Shown piece after piece: positions 55,323 through 64,000 of a stretch of DNA of 64,000 nt (the first letter of the stretch is position 1; the number at the start of each line of letters is the position of its first letter). Under the pieces are notes generated by a model. The model was not told where the DNA came from, made no database searches, and worked only from the letters and a program-made list of their open reading frames with translations. The stretch comes from Bradyrhizobium prioriisuperbiae (GTDB taxonomy: Bacteria > Pseudomonadota > Alphaproteobacteria > Rhizobiales > Xanthobacteraceae): NCBI RefSeq assembly GCF_032397745.1, contig NZ_CP135921.1, positions 2,046,001-2,110,000 of the forward strand, written 5' to 3'. The translations under genes and the position numbers were made by a program.

Positions 55323-56015
55323 ATGACGAGAAAGCTCGCGGCAGAGTTCTTCGGAACGTTCTGGCTGGTGTTCGGTGGATGTGGAAGCGCTGTTCTCGCT
55401 GCGGGCTTTCCGCAGCTCGGCATCGCCTTCGTTGGCGTCTCGTTTGCGTTTGGACTGACGGTGCTGACGATGGCCTATGCCGTCGGCGGCATCTCGGGCG
55501 GTCACTTCAATCCTGCGGTCTCGCTTGGCCTGGCGATCGGCAATCGCTTCAGCTGGAGCGAACTCATCCCGTACTGGATCGTCCAGGTCGCTGGCGGCCT
55601 GGTGGCGGCGGCGGTGCTTTACGCCATCGCGTCCGGCGCTCCCGGTTTCAAGCCGGGCGGCTTCGCGTCCAACGGCTATGGCGATCTCTCACCCGGGCAT
55701 TACAGCCTGTTCGCCGCGTTCCTGGCGGAGACGGTGCTGACGGCTGCGTTTCTCATCATCATTCTGGGATCGACGTCGAAAGCGGCTCCGGCCGGCTTCG
55801 CACCGATCGCCATCGGCCTCGGCCTGACGCTGATTCACCTGATCTCGATCCCGGTCACCAACACGTCGGTCAATCCTGCACGCTCGACCGCCGTGGCGTT
55901 CTTTGCGCAGACCGGTGCGGTGTCCCAGCTGTGGCTGTTCTGGGTCGCGCCGCTGATCGGCGCCGCCATCGGCGCGATCATCTGGAAAGTGCTGCTGGCG
56001 TCGGATGAATCGTAG
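55323..56015 (+). CDS. aqpZ: aquaporin Z
   Basis: The 230-residue channel has six membrane helices and two NPA motifs (residues 63-65 in GGHFNPAVS and 184-186 in NTSVNPARS). Selectivity-filter residues are Phe43, His172 and Arg187, with Thr181 nearby, which match water-selective AqpZ and not glycerol facilitators. It would allow fast water flow across the inner membrane. GGGGA upstream supports the start. A strong stem-loop ends it before the convergent oxyR. Confidence 0.92.
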   Translation: MTRKLAAEFFGTFWLVFGGCGSAVLAAGFPQLGIAFVGVSFAFGLTVLTMAYAVGGISGGHFNPAVSLGLAIGNRFSWSELIPYWIVQVAGGLVAAAVLYAIASGAPGFKPGGFASNGYGDLSPGHYSLFAAFLAETVLTAAFLIIILGSTSKAAPAGFAPIAIGLGLTLIHLISIPVTNTSVNPARSTAVAFFAQTGAVSQLWLFWVAPLIGAAIGAIIWKVLLASDES

Positions 56016-56043
56016 GGCTTGATGACGCTGCCGTATCGTCGAC

Positions 56044-56079
56044 AAAGCCGCCGTGCTTCGAACGAAGCATGGCGGCTTT
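56044..56079. terminator. bidirectional terminator between aqpZ and oxyR
   Basis: A 17-bp stem with one G-T mismatch, AAAGCCGCCGTGCTTCG (56044-56060) and CGAAGCATGGCGGCTTT (56063-56079), has a 2-base loop and A/T ends on both sides, fitting termination of both convergent genes. Confidence 0.88.
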
Positions 56080-56090
56080 CTATCATGCGA

Positions 56091-57005
56091 TCACGCCTCC
56101 GAGGGATGCCGCGCGCGCAACGTCTCGGCCGACAGACAGATCACCTCGGAAATCTGCAGCAACTGCCGCGCCAGCGGGCTTGTCTTGCGCCAGACCATGC
56201 CGATGGTGCGCGCGGGTTGCGGATTCTTGAAACGCGCGACGGACACCGGCGCCGAACGGGTTTCCACCGCCACCGCCATTTCCGGAATCAAGGTGACACC
56301 AATGCCGGCGCTGACCATCTGAACGAGCGTCGATAGCGAGCTCGCTTCCAGCACTTCCCGCGGCGGCGTCTGCATTTTGCAAAACGACAGCGCCTGATCG
56401 CGAAAACAGTGCCCTTCTTCCAAGAGCAGCAACCTCATCTCGCGCAGCGTTTCGATACTGGGCACCGGCGTTGCCTTGTCGGAGTCCGGCCTGACCAGCA
56501 GGAAATTTTCGTTGAACAAGGCGACCTCGGTTAGCGAAGGCTCGGACACCGGCAGAGCAACGATCGCCGTATCGAGCCGGCCTCCGGCGAGCTCCTGGAT
56601 CAGCTTCGGCGTCACCGTCTCGCGGACATGAATGTCCAGTTCGGGATGCAGGCGCGTGAGGTTGCCGATCACTTCAGGCAGCAGATAAGGGGCAATGGTC
56701 GGGATCATGCCGATGCGCAACTGGCCCACCAGCCGGTCGCGCGACGCCCGCGCAAAATCTCCGAGTTCATCGACCGAGCGCAGGATGTCGCGGGCGCGTC
56801 GGGCGAGATCTTCTCCGAATCGCGTCAGCACGACCTGCCGCGCGCCGCGCTCGATCAGCACGCCCCCCAGGATTTCTTCCAGCTCCTTGATCTGCATCGA
56901 CAGCGCCGGCTGCGAGATCGAGCACGATTCCGCCGCGCGTCCGAAGTGGCCATGACGTGCCAGCGCATCGAAGTAACGAAGCTGCCGGAGCGTGACATTA
57001 TTCAT
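56091..57005 (-). CDS. oxyR: hydrogen-peroxide sensor OxyR
   Basis: The 304-residue LysR protein has the usual helix-turn-helix (about residues 3-60, RQLRYFDALARHGHFGRAAE) and the peroxidatic/resolving cysteines Cys200 and Cys209 in EGHCFRDQALSFC, at the same spacing as E. coli C199/C208. It is divergent from katG with a 114-bp shared promoter, and oxidised OxyR would activate katG. The core motifs and length are normal. Confidence 0.92.
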   Translation of the reverse strand: MNNVTLRQLRYFDALARHGHFGRAAESCSISQPALSMQIKELEEILGGVLIERGARQVVLTRFGEDLARRARDILRSVDELGDFARASRDRLVGQLRIGMIPTIAPYLLPEVIGNLTRLHPELDIHVRETVTPKLIQELAGGRLDTAIVALPVSEPSLTEVALFNENFLLVRPDSDKATPVPSIETLREMRLLLLEEGHCFRDQALSFCKMQTPPREVLEASSLSTLVQMVSAGIGVTLIPEMAVAVETRSAPVSVARFKNPQPARTIGMVWRKTSPLARQLLQISEVICLSAETLRARHPSEA

Positions 57006-59288
<2,283 letters not shown>

Positions 59289-59328
59289 TCGCAGCGGAGG
59301 GTCTACGAGGCCTTCCAGCTCAAACGCA

Positions 59329-59356
59329 GGGCGGCGCTTCCGTGTGAAGGCCGCCC
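59329..59356 (+). terminator. stem-loop after katG
   Basis: GGGCGGC (59329-59335) plus CTTC (59337-59340) pair with GAAG (59346-59349) plus GCCGCCC (59350-59356) around a CGTGT loop. There is no long T-tract. A second hairpin follows at 59374. Confidence 0.6.
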
Positions 59357-59373
59357 CGATACAGACCCTCTCG

Positions 59374-59406
59374 ATGGGCCCCCAGGTTCAAACCTGGCGG
59401 GCCCAT
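59374..59406. terminator. second stem-loop downstream of katG
   Basis: ATGGGCCC...CAGGTT (59374-59388) pairs with AACCTGG...GGGCCCAT (59391-59406), with one bulged base and a 2-base loop. The stem is long and stable but has only a short T-run, TTGTC. It may be a transcript-end stabiliser. Confidence 0.55.
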
Positions 59407-59581
59407 TGTCTTGAGCTCGCTTTCGGCGAGGGACCTTCGAGATAGCCGGCTGATCGGTCGCAGCATATATTTCTCCCGGCGACGCCACGGCCGATGGATT
59501 TTATCCGCATTTAGCTGCAAGAAGAGACAACTCGTCTGCATCAGTTCCGTGGTCGCCATCACGTCAGCCGGAGTCCCCGTC

Positions 59582-60175
59582 ATGATGAAACTGTATTATT
59601 CGCCCCGCTCGCGATCGTTCACCGGCCTGTGGCTGATGGAGGAGACCGGCCAGCCCTATGAGCGGGTGCTGACCGACATCTCGACCGGCGCGCAGAAGAC
59701 CCCCGAGTTTCTCGCCGTCAATCCGATGGGCAAGGTGCCGGCGCTCAGGGATGGCGATGTGGGCCTGGGCGAAGCCGCCGCGATCTGCGCCTATGTCGCC
59801 GAGCGTTACCCGGATGCCGGGCTGGCGCCGCCGGTCGGCGATCCCCGCCGCGCGCATTATCTGTACTGGATGTTTTTCGCCTCGACCTGCATCGAGGCGG
59901 CGGTGATGCAGATCTTCACCAAGATTCAGGTGCCGACGTCGACCGCGGGCTGGGGCGAGGCGACCCAGGTGTTCGACGTGCTCGACAAGGCACTCGAAAA
60001 GGGGCCGTGGATTCTCGGCGAAAAATTTTCCGCGGCCGACATCCTGATCGGTGCAGGTCTGAACTTCGCGATCAACATCTTCAAGATGGTGCCGGCACGG
60101 CCGTCATTCGACCGCTATCTCGCACGCTGCGTCGCCCGGCCCGCGTTCCAGCGCGCCATGGCGCTGGCGGCTTGA
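59582..60175 (+). CDS. glutathione S-transferase
   Basis: The 197-residue protein has the thioredoxin-like N-domain (YYSPRSRSFTGLWLMEETG at about residues 5-23, with Ser near 11 as the candidate catalytic residue) and VNPMGKVPALRDGD. The C-domain is helical, with WILGEKFSAADILIGAG near 140-156, the usual N-capping box. It would conjugate or reduce with glutathione; the class and substrate are unclear. ATG at 59582 or 59585 is the start. It stands alone between katG and a convergent gene. Confidence 0.87.
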   Translation: MMKLYYSPRSRSFTGLWLMEETGQPYERVLTDISTGAQKTPEFLAVNPMGKVPALRDGDVGLGEAAAICAYVAERYPDAGLAPPVGDPRRAHYLYWMFFASTCIEAAVMQIFTKIQVPTSTAGWGEATQVFDVLDKALEKGPWILGEKFSAADILIGAGLNFAINIFKMVPARPSFDRYLARCVARPAFQRAMALAA

Positions 60176-60206
60176 GCACACGGCTGTTGTAAAGACTCCC
60201 GGCGCC

Positions 60207-60665
60207 TCACACGCGTCGATATTTGCCGGCCATCACCAGCGACCAGGACGCGCCGCCGTCGAACGAATTCTCGACCACCGTCGAGAGCCCGTCCTCGCCG
60301 GCAACACGAAATGAGTGCCGCGCCATGCCGCGCGGCGAGGTCCTGATCAGGACCAGGTCGGAGCCTGTCCAGTCGCCGCGCGCGAGCGCCGGCGGCACGA
60401 AGCCGTAGCTGTCGAACCAGGCCATCGCATAATCAGATGTCTCGGTATCCCAGGTGATACGCGCGTGCGCTTCAAAGATAGCCTTGCCGTCGCGGCGCTG
60501 CACATGATCGAGCGTTAGCCAGAAGCCCTCGAGTGTCAGCGATGCGGACAACTCTGCGTCTGCCGCGCCACCGAGGCCCCACTGCGTCGGCGCAACGTGG
60601 TCAGTCCCGACAAAGCGGCCGCTCAACGCCGCCAACCGGCGATGCTGATTCATCAAGACAGGCAT
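60207..60665 (-). CDS. DUF1579-family protein
   Basis: The 152-residue protein fits the DUF1579 pattern: an N-terminal LAALSGRFVGTDHV, a beta-rich core with FDSYGFVPPA, and a C-terminal GGASWSLVMAGKYRRV. The fold is probably a lipocalin-like barrel and no function is established. Either MPVLMNQ or the internal Met (60653) can be the start. It is 10 bases downstream of fabI on the same strand, so it is probably cotranscribed. Confidence 0.65.
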   Translation of the reverse strand: MPVLMNQHRRLAALSGRFVGTDHVAPTQWGLGGAADAELSASLTLEGFWLTLDHVQRRDGKAIFEAHARITWDTETSDYAMAWFDSYGFVPPALARGDWTGSDLVLIRTSPRGMARHSFRVAGEDGLSTVVENSFDGGASWSLVMAGKYRRV

Positions 60666-60675
60666 AACGATCAGG

Positions 60676-61479
60676 TCAGGCTTCGTCGGCCTTCAGTGCG
60701 CTCGGCTTCGGCATCAGCACCACGTTGTAACCGGAATCGACGTAGTGAATTTCGCCGGTGACGCCGCCGGACAGCTCCGACAGCAGATACAGCGCCGAGC
60801 CACCGAGTTCATCAAGAGTGACGCCGCGTCCGAGCAGCGAATGCTTCTCCTGGAAGGCGAACATCGCGCGGGATTCGCCGATGCCGGAGCCGGCCAGCGT
60901 GCGCACCGGGCCCGCGGAGATGGCGTTGACGCGGATGTTCTGGCCGCCATAGTCGGCGGCCAGATAGCGCACCGAGGCTTCCAGCGCCGCCTTGGTCACG
61001 CCCATGACGTTGTAATTCGGCATCGCGCGCAGCGAGGCCCCGAACGTGAGGGTGATGATCGAGCCGCCTGATGGCATCATCGCCGCCGCGCGCTTGGTGA
61101 TTTCCGTGAACGAGAAGCACGAAATCACCATGGTGCGCGAAAAATTCTCCCGCGTGGTGTCGGCATACAGGCCGCGGAGTTCGTTCTTGTCGGTGAAGCC
61201 GATCGCGTGCACCACGAAATCCAGTGTGCCCCACTTGCTCTTCAGCGCATCGAACACCGCATCGACACTGGCGATATCCTCGACGTCGCAGGGCAGCACT
61301 GTGTCGACACCAAGCGATTCCGCCAGCGGCTTGACCCGTTTCGCCAGCGCCTCGCCCGCATAAGTGAAGGCGAGTTCGGCGCCGTGCGCATGCAGCGTCC
61401 TGGCGATGCCCCACGCGATCGAATGATCGTTGGCGATGCCGAGGATCAGCCCGCGTTTGCCTTGCATCAACCCGGTCAT
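60676..61479 (-). CDS. fabI: enoyl-ACP reductase (NADH) FabI
   Basis: The 267-residue short-chain dehydrogenase has the FabI signature Y156-x6-K163 (PNYNVMGVTK) and N-terminal GLILGIANDHSIAWGIA for NADH. It reduces trans-2-enoyl-ACP in the last step of fatty-acid elongation. At position 146, a Tyr in E. coli FabI, the residue here is Phe, as in the InhA subgroup. It lies on the same strand as fabA and fabB, in a conserved group with irr. Confidence 0.93.
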   Translation of the reverse strand: MTGLMQGKRGLILGIANDHSIAWGIARTLHAHGAELAFTYAGEALAKRVKPLAESLGVDTVLPCDVEDIASVDAVFDALKSKWGTLDFVVHAIGFTDKNELRGLYADTTRENFSRTMVISCFSFTEITKRAAAMMPSGGSIITLTFGASLRAMPNYNVMGVTKAALEASVRYLAADYGGQNIRVNAISAGPVRTLAGSGIGESRAMFAFQEKHSLLGRGVTLDELGGSALYLLSELSGGVTGEIHYVDSGYNVVLMPKPSALKADEA

Positions 61480-61601
61480 GACGACGCTCCGTTATTAAGG
61501 AATCCAGTCACCACACGCGACGGCGCGTGATGCGTGCTACAAAACGTGTGATTGCGAAAATTTCGCAGCCGCGCAACAGACGAAGATCTGCCCAGTCGAC
61601 G

Positions 61602-62825
61602 TCACGCATCCAGCCGCTTGAACACCAGCGTGGCATTGGTGCCGCCAAACCCGAACGAGTTCGACAGCACGGTTCCGACCTTGGCGTTGTCGACGCGCTT
61701 GCGCACGATCGGCATGTCAGCGAACGCCGGATCGAGCTCCTGGATGTTGGCGCTCTCGCAGATGAAACCGTTGTTCATCATCAACAGCGAATAGATCGCC
61801 TCCTGCACGCCGGTGGCGCCGAGAGAGTGGCCGGTGAGCGACTTGGTCGCGGAGATCGGCGGGCATTTCTCGCCGGCGCCGAACACCTTGCGGATCGCAG
61901 CGATTTCCGGGGCATCGCCTGCCGGCGTCGAGGTGGCATGCGGATTGATGTAGTCGATCGGTCCCTTCACGGTGGACAGCGCCATCCGCATGCAGCGCTC
62001 GGCGCCTTCGCCTGATGGTGCCACCATGTCGTAGCCGTCGGAGGTCGCGCCATAGCCGACGACCTCACCATAGATCTTCGCGCCGCGCGCCTTGGCATGA
62101 TCGAGCTCCTCGAGCACCACCACGCCCGCGCCGCCGGCGATGACGAAGCCGTCGCGGTTGACGTCATAGGCACGCGACGCGGTCGTCGGCGTATCGTTGT
62201 ATTTCGACGACATCGCACCCATGGCATCGAACAGCACCGACAGCGTCCAGTCCAGCTCCTCGCAGCCGCCGGCGAACATCATATCCTGCTTGCCGATCTG
62301 GATGGTCTCGTACGCATTGCCGATGCAATGGTTCGAGGTGGCGCAGGCCGACGAGATCGAATAGTTCACGCCCTTGATCTTGAACCAGGTGGCGAGCGTC
62401 GCCGACGCCGTGGACGACATCGCCTTCGGCACCGCGAACGGTCCGACACGCTTTGGTCCCTTGGTACGGGTGATGTCGGCGGCCTCGACCACGGTACGCG
62501 TCGACGGGCCGCCCGACCCCATGATGATGCCGGTGCGTTCGTTGGACACATGGCCGTCTTCGAGGCCGGCATCGCGGATCGCCTGCTCCATGGCGATATG
62601 ATTCCAGCCCGCGCCCTCGCCGAGGAAGCGCATTGCGCGGCGATCGACGACGTCAGCGGGATTGAGGCTCGGCGCGCCATGCACCTGGCAGCGGAAGCCG
62701 AGCTCGGCATACTTGGCTGCGCGCGAAATGCCGGACTTTGCCTCGTGAAGACTCGAAAGCACTTCCTGAGTGTTGTTTCCGATGGACGAGACGATCCCCA
62801 TCCCCGTCACCACAACCCGCCTCAT
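61602..62825 (-). CDS. fabB: 3-oxoacyl-ACP synthase I (KAS I)
   Basis: The 407-residue condensing enzyme has Cys161 ([10 protein letters not shown]), His296 ([11 protein letters not shown]), Lys328 and His333 (TKSLTGHS), which complete the Cys-His-His triad. It elongates unsaturated and saturated acyl-ACPs by decarboxylative condensation. It is on the same strand as fabA, 91 bases downstream, which is the standard fabA-fabB operon for unsaturated fatty-acid synthesis. Confidence 0.94.
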   Translation of the reverse strand: MRRVVVTGMGIVSSIGNNTQEVLSSLHEAKSGISRAAKYAELGFRCQVHGAPSLNPADVVDRRAMRFLGEGAGWNHIAMEQAIRDAGLEDGHVSNERTGIIMGSGGPSTRTVVEAADITRTKGPKRVGPFAVPKAMSSTASATLATWFKIKGVNYSISSACATSNHCIGNAYETIQIGKQDMMFAGGCEELDWTLSVLFDAMGAMSSKYNDTPTTASRAYDVNRDGFVIAGGAGVVVLEELDHAKARGAKIYGEVVGYGATSDGYDMVAPSGEGAERCMRMALSTVKGPIDYINPHATSTPAGDAPEIAAIRKVFGAGEKCPPISATKSLTGHSLGATGVQEAIYSLLMMNNGFICESANIQELDPAFADMPIVRKRVDNAKVGTVLSNSFGFGGTNATLVFKRLDA

Positions 62826-62916
62826 GATGTACCCTCACTCTCGAATGGAAATGCGTTCTGCTGACTGTGCGACGGATCAACGCGTTCGACACGTCCCGTC
62901 ACCGGACAATCTTGTG

Positions 62917-63444
62917 TCATGCCCCTGGCAGCGTGGCGTCCTGCTGGAACAGGCCCACCTTCAGATCCTTGGCGCGATAGATAATCTCGTCGTCGGCTGA
63001 AAGCCAACCGTCGCCTATCCCGAGCACAAGCTTCGAACGCATCACGCGTTTCATGTCGATATTGTACACAACCTTCGTGACATGAGGCAGAACCTGGCCG
63101 GAAAACTTCAGCTCGCCGATGCCCAGCGCACGCCCGCGTCCGGCGCCGCCGAGCCAGCCCAGGTAGAAGCCGACCATCTGCCACAGCGCGTCCAGGCCGA
63201 GACAGCCCGGCATCACCGGATCGCCCTTGAAGTGGCAGCCGAAGAACCAGAGGTCGGGTTTCACTTCGAGTTCGGCGCGGATCAGGCCCTTGCCGAATTC
63301 GCCGCCGGTCTCCGAAATCTCGGTGATGCGGTCGAACATCAGCATCGGCGGCAACGGCAGCTGCGCATTGCCCGGGCCGAAGATCTCACCACGACCGCAC
63401 GCCAGCAGGTCCTCGTAGTCATAACTGCTGCGCCGGTCGTGCAT
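62917..63444 (-). CDS. fabA: 3-hydroxydecanoyl-ACP dehydratase/isomerase
   Basis: The 175-residue hot-dog protein has the catalytic His71 ([14 protein letters not shown]) and Asp85 (CLGLDALWQ). It dehydrates 3-hydroxydecanoyl-ACP and isomerises the product, introducing the double bond for unsaturated fatty acids. AGAGGGG precedes the start. It is divergent from irr, and the fabA-fabB pair is next to fabI. The 200-bp gap to irr holds both promoters and a perfect GAACGCGTTC palindrome at 63475-63484. Confidence 0.95.
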   Translation of the reverse strand: MHDRRSSYDYEDLLACGRGEIFGPGNAQLPLPPMLMFDRITEISETGGEFGKGLIRAELEVKPDLWFFGCHFKGDPVMPGCLGLDALWQMVGFYLGWLGGAGRGRALGIGELKFSGQVLPHVTKVVYNIDMKRVMRSKLVLGIGDGWLSADDEIIYRAKDLKVGLFQQDATLPGA

Positions 63445-63547
63445 GCCGTACTTACCCCTCTGAATTAGCTATAGGAACGCGTTCGGCCGCTCTCTAACAT
63501 AGGCCTTGTGGCGGGCAAAGCCGCCTTATGCGCCCGCCACGGCAAGT

Positions 63548-63594
63548 CTGCAGTTGCGAAAAACTTGCATGTAACTGCATGCTTATCCTATAAT
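63548..63594 (+). promoter_or_regulatory. irr promoter with hexamer repeats like the reported Fur/Mur site
   Basis: TTGCAT (63565-63570) and TATAAT (63589-63594) are spaced by 18 bases. Hexamers TGCGAA (63555), TGCATG (63566) and TGCATG (63576) lie 11 and 10 bases apart, with a further TGCAGT at 63548. The B. japonicum irr promoter is reported to contain three imperfect direct-repeat hexamers bound by Fur, and this arrangement overlaps the -35 as expected for repression. Confidence 0.6.
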
Positions 63595-63643
63595 GGCTGA
63601 AATCCGAATTCCTTGCATAGGGCGGGCGATTTCCCGTTGTAAA

Positions 63644-64000
63644 ATGAGTGACTTAACCCACACCCACGACGAACCGACCGATGCCGAGATCCTTGGATCG
63701 GTCCGTGCGCCTGCACTGACCGGCTGCCCTTGGCATGACGTCAACGAGATGCTGCAATCCGTGGGATTGCGCCCGACCCGCCAGCGCATGGCGCTAGGCT
63801 GGCTGCTGTTCGGCAAGGGTGATCGCCACCTGACCGCGGAAATGCTGTACGAGGAAGCCACCCAGGCCAAGGTGCCGGTGTCCCTCGCCACCGTCTACAA
63901 CACGCTGAACCAGCTGACCGAAGCCGGCCTGCTGCGTCAGGTCAGCGTCGACGGAACCAAGACATATTTCGACACCAACGTGACGGCGCATCACCACTTC
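63644..64000 (+). CDS. irr: iron response regulator Irr, 3' end outside the window
   Basis: The first 119 residues are present. They include the heme-regulatory motif GCPWHD with Cys28-Pro29 (TGCPWHDVNEML), a Fur-type winged helix (SLATVYNTLNQLTEAGLLRQ, about 81-100), and H116-H117-H118, the second heme/metal site. The sequence is nearly the same as B. japonicum Irr, which binds heme directly and is degraded when heme is abundant. It controls heme synthesis and iron homeostasis. The promoter carries Fur-like hexamers, tying it to the mur gene at 35.2 kb. Confidence 0.95.
   Translation, partial: MSDLTHTHDEPTDAEILGSVRAPALTGCPWHDVNEMLQSVGLRPTRQRMALGWLLFGKGDRHLTAEMLYEEATQAKVPVSLATVYNTLNQLTEAGLLRQVSVDGTKTYFDTNVTAHHHF

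Noticed and set aside
59374..59406. tRNA-like T-arm (GGTTCAAACC) downstream of katG
   Set aside because: The loop is too short, and no acceptor, D or anticodon arms can be formed around it. It is a simple hairpin.

Overview
The window is a piece of high-G+C alphaproteobacterial chromosome that looks like Bradyrhizobium or a close relative (Nitrobacteraceae). The main evidence is an Irr regulator with the GCPWHD heme-regulatory motif beside fabA-fabB-fabI, a D-tartrate dehydratase very like the characterised B. japonicum enzyme, a Mur/Fur regulator, the lnt-XRE-trmB and rimP-nusA-ylxR-infB-rbfA-truB-rpsO-pnp gene orders, and Bradyrhizobium-type intergenic palindromic repeats.

Layout. 1-10.0 kb is a surface-polysaccharide locus: the end of a Wzy-like polymerase, a hexapeptide acetyltransferase followed by its own decayed copy, a Wzx-like flippase, a GumC/Wzc-type co-polymerase kinase with its Wza export lipoprotein, a VanZ-like protein and two exported proteins of unknown function. 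10.2-19.4 kb is accessory catabolism: a TetR regulator facing a PhlG-like hydrolase, D-tartrate dehydratase facing a LysR regulator plus an MmgE/PrpD protein, a crotonase/acyl-CoA synthetase pair, a pirin and a VOC protein. 19.4-24.3 kb is an accessory island bracketed by copies of one palindromic repeat. It holds a LysR regulator and a compact three-gene operon: a phage tail-collar protein, an unrecognised Ser/Thr/Gly-rich protein with a possible beta-hairpin pore segment, and a DNase I-like (EEP superfamily) nuclease with an acidic tail. This operon is the best candidate here for an undescribed system.

24.3-33.1 kb carries gabD, a serine hydrolase, adenosine kinase, murJ, trpS, a NUDIX hydrolase and a universal stress protein. 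33.1-44.4 kb is housekeeping: a NifU-like scaffold, tsaB-rimI-mur-miaB-phoH-ybeY-corC-lnt, a PraR/PhrR-like regulator, trmB and a DUF2336 gene. 44.5-55.1 kb is the transcription-translation cluster from rimP to pnp, with an attenuator-like leader in front of rimP and a switch-like leader in front of pnp. 55.3-64 kb holds aqpZ, divergent oxyR/katG, a GST, a DUF1579 gene, fabI, fabB, fabA and the start of irr.

Two themes run across the window. First, many gene ends carry perfect hairpins or terminators. Second, degenerate tandem repeats of about 14-16 bp occur in at least four intergenic regions and inside rbfA, which suggests a recurrent local expansion process in this genome. I saw no rRNA, tRNA, CRISPR array or insertion sequence.
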